The notes under the pieces: model-generated
Told to the model about the DNA's origin: nothing
What the model saw: the letters and a program-made list of their open reading frames with translations, nothing else
Databases searched by the model: none
Assembly: GCA_010692425.1 (NCBI GenBank)
Contig: JAAHHJ010000003.1
Span: 62,001 to 126,000 of the forward strand
Length of the DNA stretch: 64,000 nucleotides
Direction: 5' to 3'
DNA from: Symploca sp. SIO3C6
GTDB taxonomy: Bacteria > Cyanobacteriota > Cyanobacteriia > Cyanobacteriales > Coleofasciculaceae
Program-made: the position numbers and the translations under genes
Part shown: piece by piece, positions 41,029-49,202 of the stretch
Position numbering within the stretch: the stretch's first letter is position 1
How the letters are laid out: the number at the start of each line of letters is the position of its first letter

Positions 41029-42321
41029 TCATGCCTTGAATACCATTGCTGGATCGAGACGAGTAACCTTCTGAATCGCAAAGGCTGCTGAACCAACACA
41101 CATAAACACTGTTAAACCAAAAACCCAAAGCATTGATGTTGGTGTAATTAAAATTAAGATTCCCTGAGTAGCAAAAGTCCAAGTGGCAATACCATAGCAC
41201 AGTGCCGTGCTAGGAATATAACCAAGAACAGCCATCCAAAGGGCTTGCTCGACAATCACGCCATAAATCTGCGCATCAGAAGCCCCCATAGCTTTGAGGG
41301 TGCCAAATTCCTTGAGATGGTCAGACACAGAAGAGTAAAGAATTTGAGCAACAATAATTACTCCCACAATAACACCGACAACAGCACCCAGACCTAGAAC
41401 AAATCCGATTCCAGTTCGCCTTTGCCAAAAGATGCGATTTTTAGCAGTAAATTCCTCACTAGTGTATGTTTTTGTATTTGGTAAGGCAGCTTCTATTTCT
41501 CCCTTGAGTTCCTGTAAATCTTGGTCAGGTTCAGCTTTAATCAAAATGTAAGTAATTAGATCTGAGGCAACTAATTTCTTAGGGATAGCAGGAGGTTCGG
41601 TAGTAGTAGAAACTTCTTCCTGGGAATCTTCTACAGGGTTAGTAAAGTAAGTATTTGTACAAGTTAATTCCTCAGATCCTGATGGCAATTTGCAGGAAAT
41701 AGTAGTGGTTTGACCAGAGGTTATGTAGGCGTTAGCATTTTCTAAAGAAGTAAACATGAACGCATTAGACACTATCGAGCGGTTGCCTTGGGTTAAGCCA
41801 ATCAATTGTGCTGGCAAGGAACCAACTTCAACAACATCACCAACTCCTCTAACATTGAGCGAGTTAAGGTTAGTAGTATCTACCATGACTGTGTAAGGTT
41901 TCTTCAGAGCACTTAAAGAGCCTTGCACAATATTTACAGGTCTAAATAATTGTCCGTTAGGTTCAAATCCCACCACTCTCACACGAGAAATCTCACCAGA
42001 AGGTGGACGCCACAAAGAACCGCTGAAAACTAATGCTTCTGCTCTCTCCACCCCTGGCAACTGACGAGCTAGAAGCAAATGAGACAGCGGCATTGGCAGC
42101 GTTAGTTCCAACTGTACCATGCGGTCAGAAGTAACCCAAATATCGGCATTGGAATTATAAATTAACTGAGAGCTAGAGCGAGTAAAGCCATTAAATATAC
42201 CTGTTTGCATCGTTACCAGGGTAACAGCAAACATAATTCCTGCTTGAGCTACGAGAAAGCGAGGAAAGTCTTCAAGCAGGTTCTTACGAGCGATGGAGAC
42301 CATACGGGAAACTGTGACCAT
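41029..42321 (-). CDS. ABC transporter permease, FtsX/MacB (DevC-like)
   Basis: This is a 430-residue protein with an N-terminal membrane helix, a large extracytoplasmic domain (about 45-275) and three C-terminal helices carrying the FtsX signature (EFGTLKAMGASDAQIYGVI). The extracellular part has a Cys pair (ISCKLP, LTCTNT) and an acidic/Thr linker. The plan is that of DevC, which with DevA and DevB exports heterocyst glycolipids in some cyanobacteria; no ATPase or HlyD-like partner gene is next to it. It starts at the ATG at 42321; a TTG lies six bases upstream. A receiver protein gene lies 19 bases upstream, likely in one operon. Confidence 0.85.
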   Translation of the reverse strand: MVTVSRMVSIARKNLLEDFPRFLVAQAGIMFAVTLVTMQTGIFNGFTRSSSQLIYNSNADIWVTSDRMVQLELTLPMPLSHLLLARQLPGVERAEALVFSGSLWRPPSGEISRVRVVGFEPNGQLFRPVNIVQGSLSALKKPYTVMVDTTNLNSLNVRGVGDVVEVGSLPAQLIGLTQGNRSIVSNAFMFTSLENANAYITSGQTTTISCKLPSGSEELTCTNTYFTNPVEDSQEEVSTTTEPPAIPKKLVASDLITYILIKAEPDQDLQELKGEIEAALPNTKTYTSEEFTAKNRIFWQRRTGIGFVLGLGAVVGVIVGVIIVAQILYSSVSDHLKEFGTLKAMGASDAQIYGVIVEQALWMAVLGYIPSTALCYGIATWTFATQGILILITPTSMLWVFGLTVFMCVGSAAFAIQKVTRLDPAMVFKA

Positions 42322-42345
42322 ATTCAAATTCAGTTATAACTGAAT

Positions 42346-42744
42346 TTAATTATTAGGTATCTTAGCTAAGATCTGATTTACAAACCCTTGTTGATCAAGT
42401 ACTGGTTTAGGGATATAGCCATCCGCACCACTGCTTTGTAGAAATCTTTCACGATCACCAGGCATACTGTGAGCAGTTACTAAGATTACTGGTAGATTAG
42501 CAGTTTGGGGGTTTGACTTGAGCATTTGAGTGATCCTAATGCCGTCAACTGCTTTACCTTGGTAGTAACTATTGTTGAGGGAAACGTCCATCAGAATTAA
42601 ATCGGCTTCCTTCGACTCCGCAATTTGCATCACTTTGTGCGCATCTTCCGTATGCATAGTTGCTAAACCACCTAACTTAGTTAAAATCTTCTTAAAAATC
42701 CGCCAATTAATCAGATCATCTTCTACAACCAGAACAGTTTTCAT
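42346..42744 (-). CDS. single-domain response regulator
   Basis: This is a 132-residue receiver domain alone. Acidic pocket VVEDD at 6-10, phospho-acceptor Asp in LILMDVSLNN, Thr/Ser in LVTAHS and Lys in YIPKPV are all present. No output domain is attached, as in DivK/CheY-type proteins. It lies immediately upstream of the FtsX-type permease on the same strand and downstream of a methyltransferase. The kinase partner is unknown. Confidence 0.93.
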   Translation of the reverse strand: MKTVLVVEDDLINWRIFKKILTKLGGLATMHTEDAHKVMQIAESKEADLILMDVSLNNSYYQGKAVDGIRITQMLKSNPQTANLPVILVTAHSMPGDRERFLQSSGADGYIPKPVLDQQGFVNQILAKIPNN

Positions 42745-42783
42745 GAGTACAACCCTGATATGGTAACTTAGAGTATTAGATCA

Positions 42784-43401
42784 TTAAAGTACCAGCTTAG
42801 TGAACACTGTCAGCATCACTGGACACAAAAGATAGTAATGACCTAAACATTCCAAGCCTGCTGCCATGCCCAACTGCTCTCGTTGCTTGAAGCTATATAA
42901 TCTTAAACCTCCAGCAAAAAATGGCAAGTAGCCAGTATTTATTGCTTCTGGAACAGTGTGATCCGCCAAATAAAAACGTCCGTTGGGGCGTAATACCCGA
43001 GAAACTTCTGACAACACCTTTTGGGGATTAGGGTAATGTAGAAAACTGATGGTGTTGAAAACTGCATCAAATTGTTCATCTATAAAGGGCAAAGTCTCAG
43101 CATTTCCTTGTCTGTAGGTGATACTATCTGCATGCTGATTGCTTTGCTGAGCTTGGAAAATCATTTCTGTAGAAAGATCTAACCCAATACCTTCAAGAGT
43201 TGGAAACTTAATTGTTAGACGATGCAGAAGTCGTCCAGTGCCGCAACCAATGTCTAGTACTTTAGGCTGTGGGCTCAACTCAACATATTCTAACAACCTT
43301 TTATGAACCGCCTGGTAAAACACTGTGGTTAATAAGCAGTCGTAATGAGGTGCCCAGCGATCAAACAACTTTTGCTTGTTACTATAAATGTCACTAGTCA
43401 T
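42784..43401 (-). CDS. class I SAM-dependent methyltransferase
   Basis: This is a 205-residue methyltransferase. Motif I is VLDIGCGTGRLLHRL, the acidic residue is in IGLDLSTEM, and motif IV is FDAVFNTISFLHY, with LRPNGRFYLAD as motif VI. The group is UbiE/small-molecule-like; the substrate cannot be set. It precedes the receiver gene by 39 bases on the same strand and follows the TspO-like gene after a GTTCATT repeat, so it may be the first gene of a three-gene operon with the receiver and permease. Confidence 0.9.
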   Translation of the reverse strand: MTSDIYSNKQKLFDRWAPHYDCLLTTVFYQAVHKRLLEYVELSPQPKVLDIGCGTGRLLHRLTIKFPTLEGIGLDLSTEMIFQAQQSNQHADSITYRQGNAETLPFIDEQFDAVFNTISFLHYPNPQKVLSEVSRVLRPNGRFYLADHTVPEAINTGYLPFFAGGLRLYSFKQREQLGMAAGLECLGHYYLLCPVMLTVFTKLVL

Positions 43402-43430
43402 AGGTTGTTAGGTTAATTACTGTGCTGTTT

Positions 43431-43454
43431 GTTCATTGTTCATTGTTCATTGTT
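43431..43454. repeat. GTTCATT tandem repeat
   Basis: GTTCATT repeats three and a half times in the gap between the methyltransferase and TspO-like gene. It is a further heptamer-type repeat. Confidence 0.75.
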
Positions 43455-43535
43455 GATGGTAATTATTATGAATAATTAATCATAAATTAACTGGCAATCA
43501 TCAATATTCAAATGAACTAGATACAATTAAGTACT

Positions 43536-44321
43536 TCAGCCTGATTTTCGGCGGCGCAGCCAACTAGACAACAGTAAAATAATAATAGCGATCACTAATG
43601 CTCCAGCTGTGGCAGCAATCATCAGTGTAGTGCTATGGCGCACGGCAATTGCTACCAATGCCCAGACAATCACTAGGGGGTAGGCAATGTCAGCTCTCTG
43701 AATAATCACAATCGCAGCCATGACAGCAGCCCCTATTAGCATTATTACTGTCCATCCTTGGGGACTTATGCCCCAACCATCCCATTTTAGGTAGTAGAGG
43801 ACGAGTGCCACATTGACAATGGTGGCGACGCTAATCCAGCCAAGATAGATACTTATCGGCATATGGACAAACCACTTCTGTTGCACAGACACTCTTGTTA
43901 AACCAATTCCCAAATGCAGATAAATCCCAATCAAGGGCAGCAAAATCACCAGCATTGCCAGCAATGAAAGAGGGAAAAGTCCATATTGGAAGAGGAACAC
44001 CCAGCAAATCTGAGCTAAACTACTCAATATTAACGGATAGCCAATTTGACGCAATATCGGTTTTGTCCGCAGGGCAGGCTGTGCCTGATAAAACCCGAAG
44101 CTAATTAAACCGAGATAAATTAGTCCCCAAATGGCAAAGGCATAATTGGCTGGGGTGATCTGAACTTCTCTGAAGATTGTATTAGAGATTTCTCCTATTG
44201 TCAGTCCGTTGATGGGTGCTACATTTGCTAAAACATTGATAGCGAAAGCGGCAATTATTGCACTCAGATTGAGTAATTGCCTTAAAAGGTCTCGGTCTAT
44301 GTATTTGCTAGATTGTGCCAT
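43536..44321 (-). CDS. TspO/tryptophan-rich sensory protein-like membrane protein
   Basis: This is a 261-residue membrane protein with about seven helices. The stretch TPANYAFAIWGLIYLGLISFG resembles the 'P.W.F...W..LY' core of the TspO/MBR family, and WFVHMPISIYLGWISVATIV is a second matching element. TspO proteins bind tetrapyrroles and act in stress signalling; the present sequence is longer than classical TspO (about 160 residues), so it is a distant relative, of the longer tryptophan-rich sensory type. A short basic tail (SWLRRRKSG) ends the protein. It has its own upstream region of about 450 bases. Confidence 0.8.
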   Translation of the reverse strand: MAQSSKYIDRDLLRQLLNLSAIIAAFAINVLANVAPINGLTIGEISNTIFREVQITPANYAFAIWGLIYLGLISFGFYQAQPALRTKPILRQIGYPLILSSLAQICWVFLFQYGLFPLSLLAMLVILLPLIGIYLHLGIGLTRVSVQQKWFVHMPISIYLGWISVATIVNVALVLYYLKWDGWGISPQGWTVIMLIGAAVMAAIVIIQRADIAYPLVIVWALVAIAVRHSTTLMIAATAGALVIAIIILLLSSWLRRRKSG

Positions 44322-44772
44322 GTTAAATTCTAAGTGAGAGACTCTTGCTTATTTTCCTAAAGAAATTAACCATTAACTAACTAAACATATCTCAAAAATT
44401 AAAGCTTATTGCTGTATTTAGTGTAAAAGTTAAATCATGAAGCTTATATGAGGTTAAAAAATTATTCTATTTACAGGCAAACCAATTTATGATTTATGGT
44501 GTTCAAACATATGATTACTAATCTAATTCAAAGTGATCTCAACAAATCTCTCCTACCCAACCTCCCTCTTCTACAATCAGATGGAGAAGCAACGAAAAAA
44601 TAGAAATTTTAAGCATAAGGCTATGTTGGCTAGAAGTTGGCAGAACACTAAAAGCAAATCTATCAAACTCACGTTAATTTAAATTTAATTTAGTGAAATC
44701 TGGTGCTGAGGATGTGTCAGCAAGCAACGATGGTAGCCCTGTGAGTACAATCTACAGAGAAAAAGGTCGGTT
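44322..44772. other. divergent intergenic region
   Basis: About 450 AT-rich bases lie between the TspO-like gene (-) and the cNMP-binding gene (+). A 30-codon frame at 44511-44603 (MITNLIQSDLNKSLL...) has no strong SD and is probably chance. No repeat family is seen. Confidence 0.4.
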
Positions 44773-45354
44773 ATGAAAAAAATCTTTTTTTTACTAGGCG
44801 AACTAGACGATGATGACATCGATTGGATGATCGCTACAGGCAGCCGAGAGGAAGTTGCTGCTGGTACTGTCCTCATTGAAGAAGGCAAGCCCATTGATAC
44901 ACTGCATATCTTATTGGAAGGAACTTTATCAGTTTCTGTCTCTGCCTTAGAAGGTAAAACGATCGCTCGCCTCAAAAGTGGGGCAGTGGTAGGAGAAATG
45001 TCTTTTGCGGATGCCCGCCTGCCCTCTGCCACTGTTCAGGCTGTCGAAACATCCTTGGTTTTATCAGTTCCAAGAGCCAAATTACTCGAAAAACTACACA
45101 AAGATGAAGGCTTCGCCTCCCGTTTCTATCGAGCGATCGCTATTTTCCTCTCTACCAGACTTCGAGGTACAGTCAGATATCTGGGCTATGCCAAAACTCA
45201 GCTTCTCGAGGAAGACCTCGAATCAGAGGATCTATCTCCCGAAACCATCAATAATGTACCATTAGCACAAGCTAGATTTGATTGGCTGCTGAGGCGATTG
45301 AAAAACCGTGATCATGCCATGTTACCCAGTGAACCCTTAACCTTTCCAGAGTGA
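44773..45354 (+). CDS. cyclic nucleotide-binding domain protein
   Basis: This is a 193-residue protein. Residues about 10-130 form a CRP/Popeye-type cNMP-binding domain with PIDTLHILLEGTLSV, then VVGEMSFADARLPSATVQAV, which is the phosphate-binding cassette (GEMSFADARLPSATV; Arg present). A helical C-terminal part follows without a helix-turn-helix, so it is not a CRP-like transcription factor. Similar stand-alone proteins in cyanobacteria lie near secretion systems, but none is seen here. The start ATG follows AAAAGGTCGG. A hairpin lies just after its stop. Confidence 0.88.
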   Translation: MKKIFFLLGELDDDDIDWMIATGSREEVAAGTVLIEEGKPIDTLHILLEGTLSVSVSALEGKTIARLKSGAVVGEMSFADARLPSATVQAVETSLVLSVPRAKLLEKLHKDEGFASRFYRAIAIFLSTRLRGTVRYLGYAKTQLLEEDLESEDLSPETINNVPLAQARFDWLLRRLKNRDHAMLPSEPLTFPE

Positions 45355-45357
45355 CAT

Positions 45358-45391
45358 CCCCCCACACACTGACCCTTCAGGTAGTGTGGGG
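45358..45391 (+). terminator. hairpin after the cNMP-binding gene
   Basis: CCACACACT and AGTGTGGGG can pair around GACCCTTCAGGT with a small bulge. A weak T-rich stretch follows (GTCTTAGTGTTC). Termination is likely but not certain. Confidence 0.45.
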
Positions 45392-45490
45392 TTGGGGTCT
45401 TAGTGTTCTCCCTTTGCCCCCACTTTTAGATAATTTCCTCATCCATCGACTCCCTCTCCCCACTGCTAGATGTGCCCTGTTATTGAACAT

Positions 45491-45679
45491 TTATGAGCTT
45501 GATTTATCTTCGTTGTTGACCTTCGGCAGATAGTCGGGACGCTCCTTACCTTCCCAACCAGCGGGACGCTTAGAGTTATACCAAGCAATCGAGCCAATAC
45601 CGACAGCAGCAATAAAACCCACGATATAGACGACAGTAAAAGCGATAGGAAAACTACCCACTTCCATTAATAAATACAC
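45491..45679 (-). CDS. psb35: photosystem II assembly protein Psb35-like
   Basis: This is a 62-residue protein with one membrane helix (IAFTVVYIVGFIAAVGIGSI) and a charged tail (WYNSKRPAGWEGKERPDYLP) of the kind I know from the small photosystem II-associated protein Psb35. A second Met at residue 5 is a possible start. It lies downstream of and convergent with the cNMP-binding gene, and beyond the C-terminal end of the PBP1A gene on the same strand. The call rests on the pattern of the tail and the size, so it is fairly but not fully sure. Confidence 0.7.
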   Translation of the reverse strand: MYLLMEVGSFPIAFTVVYIVGFIAAVGIGSIAWYNSKRPAGWEGKERPDYLPKVNNEDKSSS

Positions 45680-45765
45680 AGCTTGTTAACTCCTAGTTGC
45701 ATTTTGGCTATCCTACCAAAACTCGGGAACTTATCGTTGTCGGTATCAAAATTACTATCCACTTG

Positions 45766-45811
45766 TCTCCCCATCTCTCCATCTCCCCATCTCCCCATCT
45801 CTCCATCTCCC
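45766..45811. repeat. ATCTCCCC tandem repeat
   Basis: Octamer-type repeat CCCATCTC with CTCCATCTCC variants, the complement of the GGGGAGAT family at 2199, 50836 and 51604. It lies between psb35 and the PBP1A gene end. Confidence 0.85.
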
Positions 45812-45827
45812 ACAAATGCTATGGGTT

Positions 45828-48377
45828 TTATTCCCCAGCTCTTGATGCGGGTGCTTCTGGAGGAGTAGCCGGCACTTTAGTAGTTGGTGCAGGTGCTTTC
45901 CTTGCGGCTGGAGGAGCTGGAGGAGCTACTACAGGTGAAGGTTTCGACGGCGATGTCACCCTGGGAGCTGGAACTACTGCCGGTTTTGGTGCCACAGGAG
46001 CTGGTTTAGGAGCTGTCCTTCTGACAGGTGCTGACTGTCTAGGAGCCGTATTTCTGGGAGCTGTTCTTCTTCTGACAGGTGCTGACTGTCTAGGAGCCCT
46101 ATTTTGCCTAACTTGGCGACTAACAGGTTTTGTTGTCTTTCTTGGAGTACTAACTCGACGCCGACGTCGTCTGGTACTAGTTGAAGCTGTTCTCCGATAA
46201 TTACTTCTGGACTTAGTTGCAGATTTAGACTTGGGGTACTTTTTGTGTATAACCCTTTTAGGTCTAATCGGTTTGGCTTTAATTACTGCTTCCCTACCTT
46301 CTATTTTATTGGGGCGCTGAGGAAAAGGCTCAGTTTCTAAATCTTCAATTGCCTCAACCATGAAGCGACGCCAGGTAGAGGCAGCAGTACCACTGGAACC
46401 ACGTGTCGGCTTGTTATCATCATTACCTAGCCAGACACCAGCCACCAACTGAGGAATATAGCCAATAAACCAAAGGTCACGAGCCTCGTCAGTTGTACCA
46501 GTCTTGCCAGCTACAGGTCTTCCGATGCGAGCAGCACGCCCTGTACCAGAACTAACAACGCCTCTGAGCATCCAAGTGGTGATAGCTGCCGTCTCTTCGT
46601 CAAGAGCTCGCCGATGCTGAATTTGCTCTTGGTAAATAACATTGCCTTGATGATCCAAAATACGTTCAATGCCGTGGGGTTTGGTGTGAACTCCTTGGGC
46701 TGCTAAAGTACCATAGGCGCTAGTCAACTCTAGCAGATTCACCTCAGATGCTCCCAAAGCTAGGGAGTAAGTTGAGTAGAGTTTCGATTCAATGCCCATT
46801 TTTTTGGCAATTTCGATGGTTGGCTCCCAGCCAATGTCAATTAATGATTTTAGAGCAACCACATTGATGGATTTGATCAGTGCTTGACGTATTGAAGTCC
46901 AGCCCCGAAAATTATCAGAATAGTTTTTGGGTTCATAGCCATCGACAATGTATGGTGCATCGAGATAACCTCGATTCGGAGAAATACCTGCAGAGATTGC
47001 TGCTGTGTAAACAAATGTCTTAAAAGTAGAACCGGGCTGACGCTTAGTCTGGGTGACGCGGTTTAAATAATTGTTGGATTCAAGGTCTTGGAAATCCTTA
47101 CCACCAACCATTGCCTTAATTTGACCATTACGCGGATCGATTGCCACCAAAGCCGCTTGTCCAAAACGCTGGTAGCGACCATTATTTTTAACAGTTTTGT
47201 CAATGGCAGCTTCAGCGGCGTGTTGCCAATCTAAATTCAAGGTGGTTTCGACAATTAATCCCTTCTTGCCCAAAGTTTCTTGGGGGACATACTTGGGCAA
47301 TTCCTGTTGAACGTATTCAGTGAAGTAATAGGCTTCCCTCTCCAGTCGCTTGGGATTGCTGCGCTTGGTATTTAGAGGTGTGGCAATTGCTTCCTCCATT
47401 TGCGCCTCGGTGATTTGCCCGTTTTGTTGCATCCGCTCCAGTACCAAATCACGGCGGTTTTTGGCTGCTTTCTCGTTGACAAAGGGTGAGTAAACACTAG
47501 GAGCCGGCGGCAATCCTGCAAGCATTGCCATTTCTGGCAAAGTCAGTTCAGATATAGGTTTACTAAAATAAACCCAAGCAGCATCAGCAATTCCGTAAGC
47601 CCCTGAACCGAGATAAACCAGGTTCAAGTAACGCTCGATTACCTGTTCTTTATCTAAATCATGCTCAATTTTTTGAGCCATGCGCATTTCTTTGAGCTTG
47701 CGCACAAAGCTGCGCTCTTGGTCAAAGTAAACTATTCTCGCTAGCTGCTGAGTGATGGTGCTACCGCCTTCGACTATATCCCTTGCCATGAGGTTAGCAA
47801 TCGCGGCACGGATGACACCTTGGAAATCGACGCCATGATGCTTCTCAAAGCGTCTATCTTCTATGGCAATAAAAGCTTGAATTAAGGGTTCTGGTATTTC
47901 CCATATCTTGAGTGTTTCTCTGGTTGCCGAGCCCGTTTGCTGAATAATTTTGCCGTCTGAGGCTTTGATAGTGATGGTATCATCCCGGATATAGGTTAAG
48001 ACATCGGTTGTTGAATCGGGAAGGCTTTTCTCTAAAGCATAAGCGCCCCAACCGAGAGCAATGGCACCACCAGTAACGCCCAATCCCAGCCAAAACCAGT
48101 AGTGATGATATAGCTGCTTTGAGCCACCCAAGCGCTCGAATAGTTTGCTAGAAAAACTTTTGAGCCTCCCAAAAGTTTGCTCTGTTCCCTTCCGGCAACG
48201 CTTCAATAGTAACAAGTGCGGTTGCCTGTTTTGATTTTGTTGTGCGTTACTCTTATGTTGTGCGTTACTCTTATGTGGGTTACTCCTAGAGATTGATTCT
48301 GGTTCTAGTGCTTTTGAAGTTCCTGAATTAAGCTGGCTTGATATACTACTGTTTTTATTGGGGATGAACTTTGACAC
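45828..48377 (-). CDS. bifunctional penicillin-binding protein 1A
   Basis: This is an 849-residue peptidoglycan synthase. A basic polar N-terminus is followed by a membrane helix (92-114). The glycosyltransferase 51 domain has AIEDRRFEKHHGVD (Glu173) and GGSTITQQLA (204-213). The transpeptidase domain has STFK (Ser450), SIN (503-505) and KTGT (625-628), so both activities should be intact. The last 140 residues are a Pro/Ala/Arg/Lys-rich tail with repeats (RQSAPVRR twice). The start is GTG. Upstream an unassigned 700-base gap exists. Such basic tails are often surface- or wall-binding; that is inference. Confidence 0.95.
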   Translation of the reverse strand: MSKFIPNKNSSISSQLNSGTSKALEPESISRSNPHKSNAQHKSNAQQNQNRQPHLLLLKRCRKGTEQTFGRLKSFSSKLFERLGGSKQLYHHYWFWLGLGVTGGAIALGWGAYALEKSLPDSTTDVLTYIRDDTITIKASDGKIIQQTGSATRETLKIWEIPEPLIQAFIAIEDRRFEKHHGVDFQGVIRAAIANLMARDIVEGGSTITQQLARIVYFDQERSFVRKLKEMRMAQKIEHDLDKEQVIERYLNLVYLGSGAYGIADAAWVYFSKPISELTLPEMAMLAGLPPAPSVYSPFVNEKAAKNRRDLVLERMQQNGQITEAQMEEAIATPLNTKRSNPKRLEREAYYFTEYVQQELPKYVPQETLGKKGLIVETTLNLDWQHAAEAAIDKTVKNNGRYQRFGQAALVAIDPRNGQIKAMVGGKDFQDLESNNYLNRVTQTKRQPGSTFKTFVYTAAISAGISPNRGYLDAPYIVDGYEPKNYSDNFRGWTSIRQALIKSINVVALKSLIDIGWEPTIEIAKKMGIESKLYSTYSLALGASEVNLLELTSAYGTLAAQGVHTKPHGIERILDHQGNVIYQEQIQHRRALDEETAAITTWMLRGVVSSGTGRAARIGRPVAGKTGTTDEARDLWFIGYIPQLVAGVWLGNDDNKPTRGSSGTAASTWRRFMVEAIEDLETEPFPQRPNKIEGREAVIKAKPIRPKRVIHKKYPKSKSATKSRSNYRRTASTSTRRRRRRVSTPRKTTKPVSRQVRQNRAPRQSAPVRRRTAPRNTAPRQSAPVRRTAPKPAPVAPKPAVVPAPRVTSPSKPSPVVAPPAPPAARKAPAPTTKVPATPPEAPASRAGE
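46019..46098. repeat. 29-bp direct repeat within the PBP1A tail
   Basis: TTCTGACAGGTGCTGACTGT plus CTAGGAGCC occurs at 46019-46047 and 46070-46098, 51 bases apart, so it keeps the reading frame (17 codons). It encodes the duplicated RQSAPVRR segment. Confidence 0.85.
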
Positions 48378-49145
48378 TGTGACTCCTCGCTTACACCAAA
48401 ATCGCGCCGGACTTTTTGTTAATCTTAAGGCCTGTAATCAGAATCTGTGTTCACTAAATAATTTCCCTTTTAGTGTCAGTTCTCTTATAGTGTCAGTCTC
48501 AATCCGGATAATTTGCCAGTGTCAACTCTCTCTCTAGCTAGAAGTTATCCTCAACTAATTCCGGGATCTTGCTAGTTAAAACAAGGTTAAGCCCTGCCGC
48601 CTTGGATCTACTTGTGAGGTTCGACACTTTGTATTTGCCTTTCGTCTGGACAGTTACAGACTCATATTTTTGACCTGTACGCATAGGAATCAAAACTTGT
48701 GGAGATAATCCTTGAGAAAAGTTACTGTTCCTTACCACCACCGATGTCAGCATCTCCTGTCTTACAGTGACCTAATCAGAAGTCTTACAGATATTTCAAG
48801 TTAGGGAAATACCTGGAAGTGTTTAACAGACATAGGCTCATGTGGTAGACACCAGTTACAGGAAATCTGATTCTTTCCCAGCTCTCGTTTTACGCCTTGG
48901 GCACATTCCCGTAGGACTATTACCTGAAGGGTTAGCGGGAGAAGGCGACATTGTATCGCACTAATGTGGGTGTGGACTTGTGAACTCCTATAACTGCTGT
49001 GTTGATTATTTTTCTCTCTCCAGCAGCTAAAGCTTGCTACTCCAAATTAACATTATCACCGATACTTAGCCACTGACTTAACTCACCTAAGTTAACTTGA
49101 ACTTTACTCAATCCAATTCCTAAAATTAATTAGTTGAAACTATAA
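48378..49145. other. long intergenic region upstream of PBP1A and the radical SAM gene
   Basis: About 770 bases. A 71-codon minus frame at 48538-48753 has an average-looking but unsupported product. A 40-codon frame at 48842-48964 (GTG start) is coding-like. TAGTGTCAG occurs twice near 48471 and 48488. No RNA gene was recognised. Confidence 0.45.
48842..48964 (+). CDS. possible short open frame
   Basis: The frame starts with GTG and gives 40 residues ending SFPALVLRLGHIPVGLLPEG and LAGEGDIVSH. The product is plausible as a folded small protein or the remnant of a larger gene. No ribosome binding site is visible, so support is weak. Confidence 0.25.
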   Translation: MVDTSYRKSDSFPALVLRLGHIPVGLLPEGLAGEGDIVSH

Positions 49146-49202
49146 TTGATTCGCCAATCCCATAGGATTGCTATAGATTACTCTAAATACCTAAAAACTT
49201 CT

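Noticed and set aside
41029-42321. Full DevBCA exporter
   Set aside because: Only the permease is present; no HlyD-type or ATPase gene lies beside it.
48538-48753. 71-codon minus frame upstream of PBP1A
   Set aside because: There is no recognisable domain and the SD-like AGGAG directly touches the ATG; support is too weak.
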